From Pseudomonas taetrolens (GTDB lineage: Bacteria > Pseudomonadota > Gammaproteobacteria > Pseudomonadales > Pseudomonadaceae), in NCBI RefSeq assembly GCF_900475285.1, contig NZ_LS483370.1:1502001-1566000 (forward strand): 64,000 nt of DNA. The letters run 5' to 3'. How positions within the stretch are numbered: the stretch's first letter is position 1; the number at the start of each line of letters is the position of its first letter. The notes under the pieces were generated by a model that was not told the DNA's origin, did no database searches, and saw only the letters and a program-made list of their open reading frames with translations. The position numbers were made by a program, and so were the translations under genes. Below are positions 30,757 through 38,559 of this stretch, piece by piece.

Positions 30757-31671
30757 TTAATCAGCGGCACGCCGCCAGGTCAGTAACACAATCCCGGTTA
30801 CGACGATCAGGCCGCCGATGATTTGCCCGCTGCTGAGTACCTGGTCCAGGATCAGCCAGCCAAACATCAGGCTTGCCACCGGTTCAACGTTCATGACGGG
30901 TGCGTTGCGGGCCATGTTCAGGCGCGGCAGGCAAATGAACAGCAGGCAGAACCCCAGCCCATAGAGCGCCACCAGGCAGCCCAGGGCGATCCAGCCGGTC
31001 GACGAGCCGGGCAGCGACACACCGCCCGGCATGACGCCGCTGGTGCCTGCCAGCGCGGCGGCGCAAAACACAATGATCATCGTCAGCATGCTGCGTACGC
31101 TGCCCCGGACACTCGACAGCTTGTGATCAGTGATCCAGAGCGCACAGGCAAAGACCGAGGCCGCGGCGAAGCCGAAGGCGATACCTTCCCCCCATTGCGC
31201 TTCAGTGCTGCCTTGACTGGACAGGCGCTCAGGTACGTCCAGGGCAAAGACCAGGCCGCACATGATCAGGCCCATGAGCAAGGCGGCACGCCGACTCGGG
31301 GCAGCACCGCCCAGAGCCCAGGTCAGCAGCACCAGAAGGATGGGTGCCACGTTGGCAATCAGTAGGGCCAGTGCCACTGGAATCCGTGCCACGGCGGAAT
31401 AAATGAAAAAACTCTGAGCCGCGATGAGCAGCCCGAGGAGTAATTGCCAGCGCCATTGACTGGGCGTTAGTCGCGGGCGTTCACGTTGCCACAGCACCAG
31501 GCTGGTAAGCACCAGCAAGGTCACTCCGGCGCGGCACAGTATCGCCAGCAGCAAGCCGGTGTCATGGTCGAAGGCAATTCGGGCGGCAATATGGTTACCG
31601 GCGAAGGCGCAGGCCAGCAGCACGAGAATCAATACCGCGATGTGGCGGGGGAACAAGGCAGGAGCAGACAT
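30757..31671 (-). CDS. EamA/DMT superfamily transporter
   Basis: 304 residues with ten hydrophobic helices in two EamA repeats, the drug/metabolite exporter fold. The N-terminal repeat includes FAGNHIAARIAF and the second PVASLMFGWLILDQ. Substrate is unknown; amino acids and metabolites are common cargo. It is 24 bases from the epimerase gene, so these two are probably co-transcribed. A REP pair separates it from dctM. Confidence 0.85.
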   Translation of the reverse strand: MSAPALFPRHIAVLILVLLACAFAGNHIAARIAFDHDTGLLLAILCRAGVTLLVLTSLVLWQRERPRLTPSQWRWQLLLGLLIAAQSFFIYSAVARIPVALALLIANVAPILLVLLTWALGGAAPSRRAALLMGLIMCGLVFALDVPERLSSQGSTEAQWGEGIAFGFAAASVFACALWITDHKLSSVRGSVRSMLTMIIVFCAAALAGTSGVMPGGVSLPGSSTGWIALGCLVALYGLGFCLLFICLPRLNMARNAPVMNVEPVASLMFGWLILDQVLSSGQIIGGLIVVTGIVLLTWRRAAD

Positions 31672-31711
31672 AAGTAACCAGCCTCCTTGGCTGGACAGAA
31701 TCGGTAACCTT

Positions 31712-31776
31712 GCGGCCGCTGCCGAAGGTGCGATGGGGGACGCGTGTCTCTCATCGCAGCCTTCGGCAGCGGCTAC
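31712..31776. repeat. REP pair in inverted orientation (REPIN-like)
   Basis: A diverged copy (31712-31732, core GGCCGCTGCCGAAGG) faces an inverted copy (31755-31776) that is an exact complement of the 22-base element at 8991-9012. It sits between the EamA gene and dctM, where it could end or stabilise the uronate operon transcript. Confidence 0.72.
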
Positions 31777-31792
31777 AGGGTTGAAGTGCTTC

Positions 31793-33073
31793 TTACAGCA
31801 CGATGCTTGGCAGCCACAGCGAGATGGCCGGAACGTAGGTCACCAGGATCAGCACCATCAACAGCGCGGCATAGAACGGCAGCAAGGCTTTGACGGTGTT
31901 TTCGATCGTGACTTTACCCACTGCCGCGCCGACGAACAGGACGGCGCCTACCGGCGGTGTGATGAGGCCTATCCCCAGGTTGACCAGCATGATCATCCCG
32001 AAATGCACCGGGTCGACGCCGATGCCGATGATCACGGGCAGCAGGATCGGCGTCAGGATCAGGATCAGCGGCGCCATGTCCATCACGGTACCCAGCAGCA
32101 GCAACATGACGTTGATGCACATCAGGATCACGTAGCGGTTATCCGACAGTGTCAGGAACGCAGTGGTGATCTTCATCGGGATTTCCATCAGCGTCAGGAT
32201 GTAGCCGAAGCTGGCGGCGAAACCGATCAGAATCATCACGATGGAAATGGTACGTACCGCCCGGTGCATCAACTTGGGCAGGTCGCGCCATTTGTAGTCA
32301 CGGTAGATGAACATGGTGACGAAGAATGACCACAGCACCGCGATGGCGGCTGACTCGGTGGCGGTGAAAATGCCCGACAGAATGCCGCCGAGGATGATGA
32401 CCATGGCCATCATGCCCCAGAGCGCTTCACCGGCGATTTTCAGGGCCGTGCGCAGGGGAATGACTTCGCCCTTGGGATAGTTGCGTTTGCGCGCAAAGAT
32501 CATGCACAGGCCCATCATCACGGCACTGAGCAGCAACCCGGGCAAGATCCCGGCCATGAACAGCGAAGCGATCGATACTGTACCGCCGGCTGCCAGCGAG
32601 TAGAGCACCGAGTTATGGCTTGGCGGGGTCAGCAAGGCTTGCACCGAGCCGCTGACCGTCACCGCCGTGGAGAACTCACGGGGATAACCGGCACGCTCCA
32701 TTTCCGGGATGAGCACCGAGCCGACCGATGCCGTGTCCGCCACCGACGAGCCGGAGATTGCGCCGAAGAAGGTTGAGGCCACGATGTTCACCAGTGACAG
32801 ACCGCCGCGCACGAAGCCCACCAGTACCCCGGCGAACGCCACCAGCCTGCGTGACATGCCACCTTCGGCCATGATTGCACCCGCCAGGACGAAGAAAGGT
32901 ATCGCCAGCAGAGAGAACTTGTTCACGCCACCGGCGACCTGGATCATCAGGGCATCGAACGGAATATCGATCCACCAGGCCCCGATCAGTGCCGAGAGGC
33001 CCAGCGCGTAGGCAACCGGCATGCCGATAAGGATCAGGGCGATAAAGCTGCCCAACAGTACGAAAGCGTCCAT
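31793..33073 (-). CDS. dctM: TRAP transporter large permease (DctM family)
   Basis: 426 residues with about 12 membrane helices, the cation-coupled channel subunit of a TRAP uptake system. GMPVAYALGLSA near the N-terminus and the segment PNSVLYSLA-like (PSHNSVLYS) after SGSVQALLTPP are typical. It directly abuts the small permease gene. By operon context the cargo is probably a hexuronate such as galacturonate or glucuronate. Confidence 0.93.
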   Translation of the reverse strand: MDAFVLLGSFIALILIGMPVAYALGLSALIGAWWIDIPFDALMIQVAGGVNKFSLLAIPFFVLAGAIMAEGGMSRRLVAFAGVLVGFVRGGLSLVNIVASTFFGAISGSSVADTASVGSVLIPEMERAGYPREFSTAVTVSGSVQALLTPPSHNSVLYSLAAGGTVSIASLFMAGILPGLLLSAVMMGLCMIFARKRNYPKGEVIPLRTALKIAGEALWGMMAMVIILGGILSGIFTATESAAIAVLWSFFVTMFIYRDYKWRDLPKLMHRAVRTISIVMILIGFAASFGYILTLMEIPMKITTAFLTLSDNRYVILMCINVMLLLLGTVMDMAPLILILTPILLPVIIGIGVDPVHFGMIMLVNLGIGLITPPVGAVLFVGAAVGKVTIENTVKALLPFYAALLMVLILVTYVPAISLWLPSIVL

Positions 33074-33601
33074 TTATACGGCCTCTTCGCTGGCTTCTAC
33101 GATGTCGAACCGCACAACGCGGCGGTGGCTTTGGTCACCCAGGAAGAGTTTTTCCAGGACGAAGATCAGGGTTACCAGACCGCCGACCGGGATCGGCAGA
33201 TAAGAAATCCCTACCCGCAAGGACGGCATTTCACCGACAAATTGATTCCAGGTCGTGGCGCAGAGCTTGAAGCCCTTGACGGTCATGAACAGGCAGACGA
33301 TTACCATCAGAATCTGTACCAGCACCGCAGCCACTTTGCGCACCTGCTCAGGCATGCGTTCCACGGCCATCGACACGGCCATGTGGGCGCCGGCTCGGTA
33401 GCTGGCGGCGGCACCAAAAAAGGTGAAGACCACCATCAACAGAATGGCGGTGGGTTCCGGCCAACTGGAACCGCTGCCCAGTACATAACGGGCAAAGATG
33501 CCCCACGGAATGATCAGGGTCATGGTCAGTACCGACAACCCGGCGATCCCGATACAGACCTTGTAAAGCATGTCATTGAAGCGCAGCACGGTATTTTTCA
33601 T
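33074..33601 (-). CDS. dctQ: TRAP transporter small permease (DctQ family)
   Basis: 175 residues with four membrane helices. The conserved WPEPTAILLMVVFTFFGAA region is present. The ATG at 33601 (MKNTVLRFND) is preferred over the GTG at 33643, although the ribosome binding site is weak. It lies 62 bases after dctP and is flush with dctM, so the three subunits are made together. Confidence 0.88.
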   Translation of the reverse strand: MKNTVLRFNDMLYKVCIGIAGLSVLTMTLIIPWGIFARYVLGSGSSWPEPTAILLMVVFTFFGAAASYRAGAHMAVSMAVERMPEQVRKVAAVLVQILMVIVCLFMTVKGFKLCATTWNQFVGEMPSLRVGISYLPIPVGGLVTLIFVLEKLFLGDQSHRRVVRFDIVEASEEAV

Positions 33602-33663
33602 GGGGCTCACCACTGCGGCGGCAAACGGGCTTGCGCCCGCCACCGCGGCGTAATCGGACTGGC

Positions 33664-34647
33664 TTATTGAACGGCTTCGATGCGAGAGATCAGGTCTTTG
33701 TAGTTCGCACCGTATTTGTCACGAACGGGCTGAGTCGCATCGTAGAAGGCTTTTTTCTGTTCCGCAGTGAGGGTGATGAACTCCACGCCGGCAGCCTTGA
33801 GTTTGGATTCACTCTCGGCCGATTTCTTGTCCCACAGCACGCGTTCTTCCATCTGCGCCTCACGGGCCAGCTTTTGCACCAGCGCCTGTTGCTCAGGGCT
33901 GAGCTTGGCCCAGGTGGTTTTGGCGATCACGATCGGTTCCGGGAGGATCAGGTGATCGGTCCAGGTGAAGTATTTGGCGTTCTGGTAATGGTTGTGTTCA
34001 AGGAACGTAGGCGGGTTGTTTTCCGCGCCGTCGATCACACCGGTTTGCAAGGCACTGAAGATCTCTCCGGTGGCCATCGCAATACCGTTGCCGCCCATGT
34101 CATTGATGGTGTCGATAAACACCGGATTGCCCTGGACGCGGATTTTCATGCCCTTGAGGTCGGCCAGTGTGCGGACCGGCTCTTTGGTGTACAGGTTGCG
34201 GGTACCGCCATCCATCCAGGCCAATGCGACCATGTTGAAATCGGAATTGGTGATTTTATCCAGCATCTCCTGGCCGATTTCGCCGTCGATGATTTTGCGC
34301 ATGTGGGCCTGATCACGGAACACGAACGGCAGGTTGAATGCATTGGTTTCCGGTACGACGGGGCCGAGGATACCGAGGCTGACCCGGGTCATTTGCACTG
34401 CGCCGGACTGCACCTGTTCAACCACTTCCTTCTCGGAGCCCAGCACGCCGCCGGCAAACATCTTGAAGCTGATGTCACCGTTACTTTGTGACTCAAGCTT
34501 CTTGCCCATTTCCTGTTCGGCGAGCACGGGCGGGTAACCGGTCGGGTGAACTTCGGCAAACTTGATTTTGATTTCGGCCTGGGCGACGCCGCTGAGGCAG
34601 AAAGCCAGCGGCAGGGCAGCGATGAGCAATTTGCGTTTGAAATTCAT
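33664..34647 (-). CDS. dctP: TRAP transporter substrate-binding protein (DctP family)
   Basis: 327 residues. Signal peptide 1-24 (ends SGVAQA). Conserved DctP elements are KFAEVHPTGYP, the Arg-containing KIRVQGNPV that binds the ligand carboxylate, and TGEIFSALQTGVIDGAENNP. GGAG precedes the ATG at 34647 by 7 bases, with a CA motif just upstream. As part of the udh operon it probably captures a uronate or aldarate in the periplasm. Ligand assignment is from context. Confidence 0.9.
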   Translation of the reverse strand: MNFKRKLLIAALPLAFCLSGVAQAEIKIKFAEVHPTGYPPVLAEQEMGKKLESQSNGDISFKMFAGGVLGSEKEVVEQVQSGAVQMTRVSLGILGPVVPETNAFNLPFVFRDQAHMRKIIDGEIGQEMLDKITNSDFNMVALAWMDGGTRNLYTKEPVRTLADLKGMKIRVQGNPVFIDTINDMGGNGIAMATGEIFSALQTGVIDGAENNPPTFLEHNHYQNAKYFTWTDHLILPEPIVIAKTTWAKLSPEQQALVQKLAREAQMEERVLWDKKSAESESKLKAAGVEFITLTAEQKKAFYDATQPVRDKYGANYKDLISRIEAVQ

Positions 34648-34660
34648 GTGAAACTCCAAA

Positions 34661-34673
34661 TTTTGTTGTTTTT
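34661..34673 (-). promoter_or_regulatory. CA motif before dctP
   Basis: On the minus strand AAAAACAACAAAA contains AACAACAA, an exact AAnAAnAA match, immediately upstream of the dctP ribosome binding site. It is a likely Hfq/Crc repression site. Confidence 0.55.
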
Positions 34674-34716
34674 ATAAAAGTTGTCGGATCCGCATTACCG
34701 GGAAAGCAGTCAGTCT

Positions 34717-35604
34717 TCAGTGTTTGAATTCGGGCTCTGGCAACCCCTTGATACCGGGATTGAGGGCAAATACACCGCCTGCCAGCGGCTGATCGCTGAT
34801 GTCGCCTGCAGGACGGATCGAGGTGACAAACAGGGTGTCCAGGTGCGCGCCGCCAAAGGCACACATCGCAGGCTTTTTCACCGGAACGTGCAATGAGCGG
34901 TCGAGCTTGCCTTCGGGGGTGAAGCGATGAATCTGGCCCGCGTCATTGCCGCAGATCCAGTAACAGCCCTCGGCGTCGACCGCGGCGCCGTCAGGCCGGC
35001 CGGCATAGTGATTCATGTCCACCAACAGACGGCGGTTGTGGGGGGTGCCGCTGTCGATGTCGTAGTCGAATGCCCAGATTTTCTGCACGTCTGGATGCGA
35101 GTCGGAGAGGTACATGAGGGTGCCGTCGGGACTGAAGGCCAGCCCGTTAGGGACAATCAACCCCTCAAGCTGAGGGGTGAGCGGGGCGCCTTGTCCGGCT
35201 GCGTAGCGGTACAGGGCGCCTGCCGGTGCGCCTGCGGCCATGTCCATCACCATGGTCCCGGCCCAGAAACGGCCCTGTCGATCACAACGGCCATCGTTGA
35301 AACGCATGTTCGGTTGGGCGTGGGTGACCGGGCTCAACAGGCTGGCATCGAGTCGGCCATCGCTGTGCAATTGCAGGTTGAACAGGCCGCTTTCCATGCC
35401 GGCGATCCAGCTGCCATCACCGCTTTGAGCAATGCACGCGAGCATTTGTGGGGCATCCCAGCTTTGGTGGCGGCCATCGGCGAGGGTCCAGCGGTGCAGA
35501 CGGCCGGCAGGAATGTCCACCCAGTACAACGCCTGTTGCGCAGTGTTCCAGACCGGGCTTTCGCCGGTCGCATTGCGTGCATCGATAATCAGTTCAGCGG
35601 TCAT
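34717..35604 (-). CDS. SMP-30/gluconolactonase family lactonase
   Basis: 295-residue six-bladed propeller. Expected metal ligands are visible: Glu15 in GESPVWN, Asn/Asp in FNDGRCDRQGRFW, and Asp in YLSDSHPD. These enzymes hydrolyse sugar lactones with a divalent metal. Udh produces galactaro- or glucaro-lactones, so this enzyme would open them to the aldarates. It is 47 bases after udh and 69 before dctP in the same operon. No signal peptide, so it acts in the cytoplasm. Confidence 0.9.
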   Translation of the reverse strand: MTAELIIDARNATGESPVWNTAQQALYWVDIPAGRLHRWTLADGRHQSWDAPQMLACIAQSGDGSWIAGMESGLFNLQLHSDGRLDASLLSPVTHAQPNMRFNDGRCDRQGRFWAGTMVMDMAAGAPAGALYRYAAGQGAPLTPQLEGLIVPNGLAFSPDGTLMYLSDSHPDVQKIWAFDYDIDSGTPHNRRLLVDMNHYAGRPDGAAVDAEGCYWICGNDAGQIHRFTPEGKLDRSLHVPVKKPAMCAFGGAHLDTLFVTSIRPAGDISDQPLAGGVFALNPGIKGLPEPEFKH

Positions 35605-35626
35605 GGCAGCTCGATCTCTGTCGGTT

Positions 35627-35634
35627 TTATTATT
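35627..35634 (-). promoter_or_regulatory. CA motif before the lactonase gene
   Basis: AATAATAA on the minus strand, 22 bases upstream of the ATG, matches AAnAAnAA. Confidence 0.45.
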
Positions 35635-35651
35635 CGGGAGCTGAACGCGGT

Positions 35652-36479
35652 TTATTCGTCCCCGAACGGCCCGGCTGCGACGAAGGCACCGCCTTGATAC
35701 ACCATGCTTGGGTCATTGGCGGCCGGCATCGGCTGGGCTTCAACCTTGTCGCGGAACACTTCAGAGCTGTCCTTGGGTTCAAACCCCAGGTGCGCAGCAA
35801 AGCGGTTGTCCCACCACACGTTGGCATTGTTCGAGGCGCCATAGACCACGGTGTGGCCGACATCCGGCGCGTACAGCGCACGTTCGAGCAACTGGGTGAG
35901 GTCATCAAAGCTCAGCCAGGTGCTCATCATTCGGCGGTTTTGCGGCTCGGGGAAGGACGAGCCGATACGGATGCTCACGGTTTCGATGCCATAGCGGTCG
36001 AAGTAGAACGTGGCCATATCTTCGCCGTAGGACTTGGACAGACCGTAGTAGCTGTCGGGACGACGCTGCACATGGGCGTCGAGGGTTTCGTCCTGCTTAT
36101 AAAAGCCGATCACATGGTTGGAGCTGGCGAAGATCACACGTTTGACGCCGTGACGGCGTGCCGCTTCATAAATGTGGAAGATGCCGCTGATATTCGGGCC
36201 GAGGATTTCTTCGAACGGGCGCTCTACCGAAACCCCACCAAAGTGCAGAATCGCATCGACACCCTCGACCAGCCGGTGAACCGCCTGTTTATCGGCGAGG
36301 TCGCAGATCTGGACTTCTTCACGGGCATCGGCAGCAGGTGCCATGGGGGCGATGTCTGAGAGACGCAGAACCTTGGCATAAGGCTTCAGGCTGTTGCGGA
36401 GCACCTTCCCCAAGCCACCGGCAGCACCGGTGAGGAGAAGGCGATTGAAGGGGGTTTGGACAGTACGAGTGGTTGTCAT
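35652..36479 (-). CDS. udh: Uronate dehydrogenase
   Basis: 275-residue NAD-dependent short-chain dehydrogenase that oxidises glucuronate or galacturonate to the aldarolactone. TGAAGGLG at 17-24 binds NAD, and the catalytic pair is Tyr145/Lys149 in YGLSK, after the serine-containing FASSNHVIG. The sequence matches remembered Pseudomonas syringae Udh nearly along its whole length (for example HFGGVSVERPFEEILG and FPEPQNRRMM). The ATG at 36479 with AGGGA upstream is chosen over the one five codons earlier. It is the first gene of the operon udh-lactonase-dctPQM. Confidence 0.93.
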   Translation of the reverse strand: MTTTRTVQTPFNRLLLTGAAGGLGKVLRNSLKPYAKVLRLSDIAPMAPAADAREEVQICDLADKQAVHRLVEGVDAILHFGGVSVERPFEEILGPNISGIFHIYEAARRHGVKRVIFASSNHVIGFYKQDETLDAHVQRRPDSYYGLSKSYGEDMATFYFDRYGIETVSIRIGSSFPEPQNRRMMSTWLSFDDLTQLLERALYAPDVGHTVVYGASNNANVWWDNRFAAHLGFEPKDSSEVFRDKVEAQPMPAANDPSMVYQGGAFVAAGPFGDE

Positions 36480-36494
36480 CAAAAATCCCTGCAT

Positions 36495-36502
36495 TTCTTA
36501 TT
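36495..36502 (-). promoter_or_regulatory. CA motif in the udh leader
   Basis: AATAAGAA on the minus strand, 15 bases before the udh ATG and before its AGGGA site, matches AAnAAnAA. Confidence 0.45.
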
Positions 36503-36512
36503 AATGTCATCT

Positions 36513-36564
36513 GTTGTCGTATGACTTGGGTCGGATTATTCACAGTCAATGCAGTGGTTGTCAA
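36513..36564 (-). promoter_or_regulatory. Promoter and operator of the udh operon
   Basis: On the minus strand TTGACA (36559-36564), an 18-base spacer and AATAAT (36535-36540) are followed by an operator (36513-36525) whose plus-strand sequence is GTTGTCGTATGAC, an imperfect copy of GTTGTnnnACAAC. The operator covers about +2 to +14, suiting repression. Predicted leader is about 48 bases. Confidence 0.65.
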
Positions 36565-36753
36565 TGCGCAGTGAGGCGAAAAATGCGCGGGATGAAGTCA
36601 ATTTGCCATCTGTCCGGGACAGCGCCCGTCATCAGCAGCAGGGTGGGGAGTGAGGAGAGGTCGCGCCGGGCTGAAAAGCCGACGTAAGGACCGACACAAA
36701 GCTTGGATATGGTGCAACGGCCAGGGATGTCCGCTAGCCATTGACCCGTAGAA
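36565..36753. other. Spacer between udh promoter and porin terminator
   Basis: Upstream flank of the udh promoter. I see no ORF, repeat or further promoter. Confidence 0.5.
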
Positions 36754-36777
36754 AGCGGCCGCGTTCCTGCGGCCGCT
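36754..36777 (-). terminator. Probable terminator of the porin gene
   Basis: AGCGGCCGC pairs with GCGGCCGCT around a 6-base loop, 18 bases after the porin stop; on the minus strand it is followed by TTCT. The tail is weak. Confidence 0.55.
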
Positions 36778-36794
36778 GAGGGTGAGGAGGGGGG

Positions 36795-38048
36795 TTACAG
36801 CAGGGACAGCGGATAGCTGATGAAAATACGGTTTTCATCGAATTCGTTGCTGCTGTAGTCACGACGGATGGTTGAGTTGCGCCAGCGCACGTTGAGGTTC
36901 TTGAAGGTGCCGCTTTGCACGGTGTAGGCCAGTTCCGACTCGCGGCCCCATTCTTTGCCGTCGGTGATCGTGCCGGTGTGCACGTTATCACCGCTGATAT
37001 AGCGGTTCATCATGACCAGGCCCGGAACCCCGAGTACGGCGAAGTCCAGGTCGTGGCGCAGTTGCCAGGACCTTTCCTTGGCATTGTCATAGCTGGAGTT
37101 GTAGCTGTCGTTGGCCAATGTGCCGCCACTGGTGCCGTTGACGCGGAACCAGCCATCATCGCCGCCCACTTTTTGCAGGCCGACATACAGGGTGTTGCCT
37201 TTATACCGGGCGGAGAGGAGGGCGTAAGCGGTTTTGTTGTCCAGGTCGCCTGCCAGTTTGCTGCCGTCTTCCTTGCCCTGGAAATAGCCAAGGTTTGCGC
37301 CCAGGGTCACGTCGCCAAACGGTTGGCTGTGCAAGACATTGAGGAATTGCTGCTGGTAGATATCTTCCAGCTCGGCGTACCACAGGCCGACCTGAGTGCG
37401 TTTCTCGTTGAAGCTGTACTCACCACCGCCAAAGTTGAAACGGTCGGAGGTGAAGGCCCCTTTACCGTTGAGCGACATGTCTTCCATGCTCGCATCGTTT
37501 CGCGGGCTGTTGCCGCGGAACTGACCGCCGTACAGGGTCAGGCCGTCGAACTCCTTGGAGGTGATCTGGCCACCGCGGAAGGTTTGAGGCAGTGAGCGAC
37601 CATCATCGGAGCGCAGGATCGGCAGCACCGGCATCCATTCGCCGATTTTCAGTTCCGTGTTGGATATTCTTGCCTTGCCAGCGACAGCCAGGCGCCCGAA
37701 GTCATCGGCCGGGCGGCCGTCGTCATGGATTGGCAGTAATTGGGTTCCACCGGTTCCTTTACCGCCATCCAGTTTCAGCGAGTACAGGCCCAGTACATCC
37801 ACGCCAAAGCCGACGGTGCCCTGGGTAAAGCCGGACTTGACGTCGAGGATGAAGCTTTGGGTCCACTCTTCGGCTTTGCCCTGAGGATATGCCGGGTTGG
37901 TGAAGTTGCGGTTGATGTAGGCATTACGCAGATTCAATGTGGCTTTGGTGTCATCAATAAAGCCTTCAGCCATGCCTGCTAGCGGCAAGGCCATAGCCAT
38001 GCTCCCCAGCCCCATCAGAATCAACGGTCGAGTATTTTTGTGTTTCAT
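36795..38048 (-). CDS. OprD-family outer-membrane porin
   Basis: 417 residues, signal peptide 1-27 (ends LAGMA). The mature start EGFIDDTKATLNLRNAYINR and the C-terminal aromatic strand (RIFISYPLSLL) are typical of OprD channels, which take up carboxylates such as sugar acids. The ATG at 38048 has GGGAG 10 bases upstream and overlaps a CA motif. It shares promoter and operator design with the udh operon, so a uronate/aldarate channel is likely. The promoter is about 330 bases upstream, giving an unusually long leader. Confidence 0.9.
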   Translation of the reverse strand: MKHKNTRPLILMGLGSMAMALPLAGMAEGFIDDTKATLNLRNAYINRNFTNPAYPQGKAEEWTQSFILDVKSGFTQGTVGFGVDVLGLYSLKLDGGKGTGGTQLLPIHDDGRPADDFGRLAVAGKARISNTELKIGEWMPVLPILRSDDGRSLPQTFRGGQITSKEFDGLTLYGGQFRGNSPRNDASMEDMSLNGKGAFTSDRFNFGGGEYSFNEKRTQVGLWYAELEDIYQQQFLNVLHSQPFGDVTLGANLGYFQGKEDGSKLAGDLDNKTAYALLSARYKGNTLYVGLQKVGGDDGWFRVNGTSGGTLANDSYNSSYDNAKERSWQLRHDLDFAVLGVPGLVMMNRYISGDNVHTGTITDGKEWGRESELAYTVQSGTFKNLNVRWRNSTIRRDYSSNEFDENRIFISYPLSLL

Positions 38049-38055
38049 TATTGTT
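38048..38055 (-). promoter_or_regulatory. CA motif at the porin start codon
   Basis: AACAATAA on the minus strand matches AAnAAnAA and shares its last base with the A of the ATG, placing it between ribosome binding site and start. Confidence 0.5.
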
Positions 38056-38242
38056 TTGCTCCCTTTTTGACAGATATGTCCTCCTCGGCCTGTATTGCGA
38101 CCCGTTATGCGGAGGCGATATGGAGTGCCCATATGGGCGATGACTCAAGCCGCGAATGCGAGCGAGTCTTTTGCGTGTGGACTAACCCCCAGCAAAATCG
38201 GGAGGGATCGTACAGGTTGAGGGACGGACTCGAAAGAAAGAT

Positions 38243-38338
38243 TCACTGCCTGACGCATGAGGGCAGCGGGCATGTGGGGTGCATGCGGCAGGACGGAGTA
38301 CGCAGAGGAGCGTTGGCATACGGAAATTCCTTGCTCAT
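38243..38338 (-). CDS. Possible 31-codon leader ORF in the porin 5' UTR
   Basis: ATG at 38338 to TGA at 38243 encodes MSKEFPYANAPLRTPSCRMH and 11 more residues, Pro- and Cys-rich. It starts about 34 bases after the predicted transcription start and directly follows an A-rich CA motif, but has no good Shine-Dalgarno. It may be a leader peptide, the remnant of a deleted gene start, or chance. No family is recognised. Confidence 0.25.
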   Translation of the reverse strand: MSKEFPYANAPLRTPSCRMHPTCPLPSCVRQ

Positions 38339-38354
38339 TATTGTTGTTTTTGTT
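38337..38354 (-). promoter_or_regulatory. Extended CA motif at the 5' end of the porin leader
   Basis: Minus strand AACAAAAACAACAATAAT contains AACAACAA and further AAnAA units, a strong candidate Hfq/Crc binding site, near the predicted 5' end of the porin mRNA. Confidence 0.5.
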
Positions 38355-38358
38355 ATCC

Positions 38359-38408
38359 GTTGTCGTACAACTTTGCCCGATTATTTACAGCTGCAATCGC
38401 TTTGTCAA
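38359..38408 (-). promoter_or_regulatory. Promoter and operator of the porin gene
   Basis: On the minus strand TTGACA (38403-38408), a 17-base spacer and AATAAT (38380-38385), then the operator GTTGTCGTACAAC (38359-38371 on the plus strand), with perfect GTTGT/ACAAC arms around CGT. The arrangement is nearly the same as at udh. Confidence 0.7.
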
Positions 38409-38489
38409 TCCAGTGCCTGTTAATCAATTCCGAGGCCCCGGGCTAAAGCCTTGGTCGGTATTAACCGGGGCTGATGTCGTCTGCAGTCT

Positions 38490-38518
38490 GTGATCGTACA
38501 ACCGCCTTAAGCTATGAT
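38490..38518 (+). promoter_or_regulatory. Promoter and autoregulatory operator of the GntR gene
   Basis: GTGATCGTACAAC (38490-38502) is a third copy of the operator. It overlaps the -35 position of a promoter whose -10 is TATGAT (38513-38518); the -35 itself is poor. Binding here would repress the regulator gene. Confidence 0.55.
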
Positions 38519-38559
38519 ACAGGCCTGTGCCACCCCGTAATCCCTTGAATCCGAGATAA

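Noticed and set aside
38040..38423. 127-codon plus-strand open frame between porin and regulator
   Set aside because: It covers the porin promoter and leader, has atypical composition and no ribosome site.
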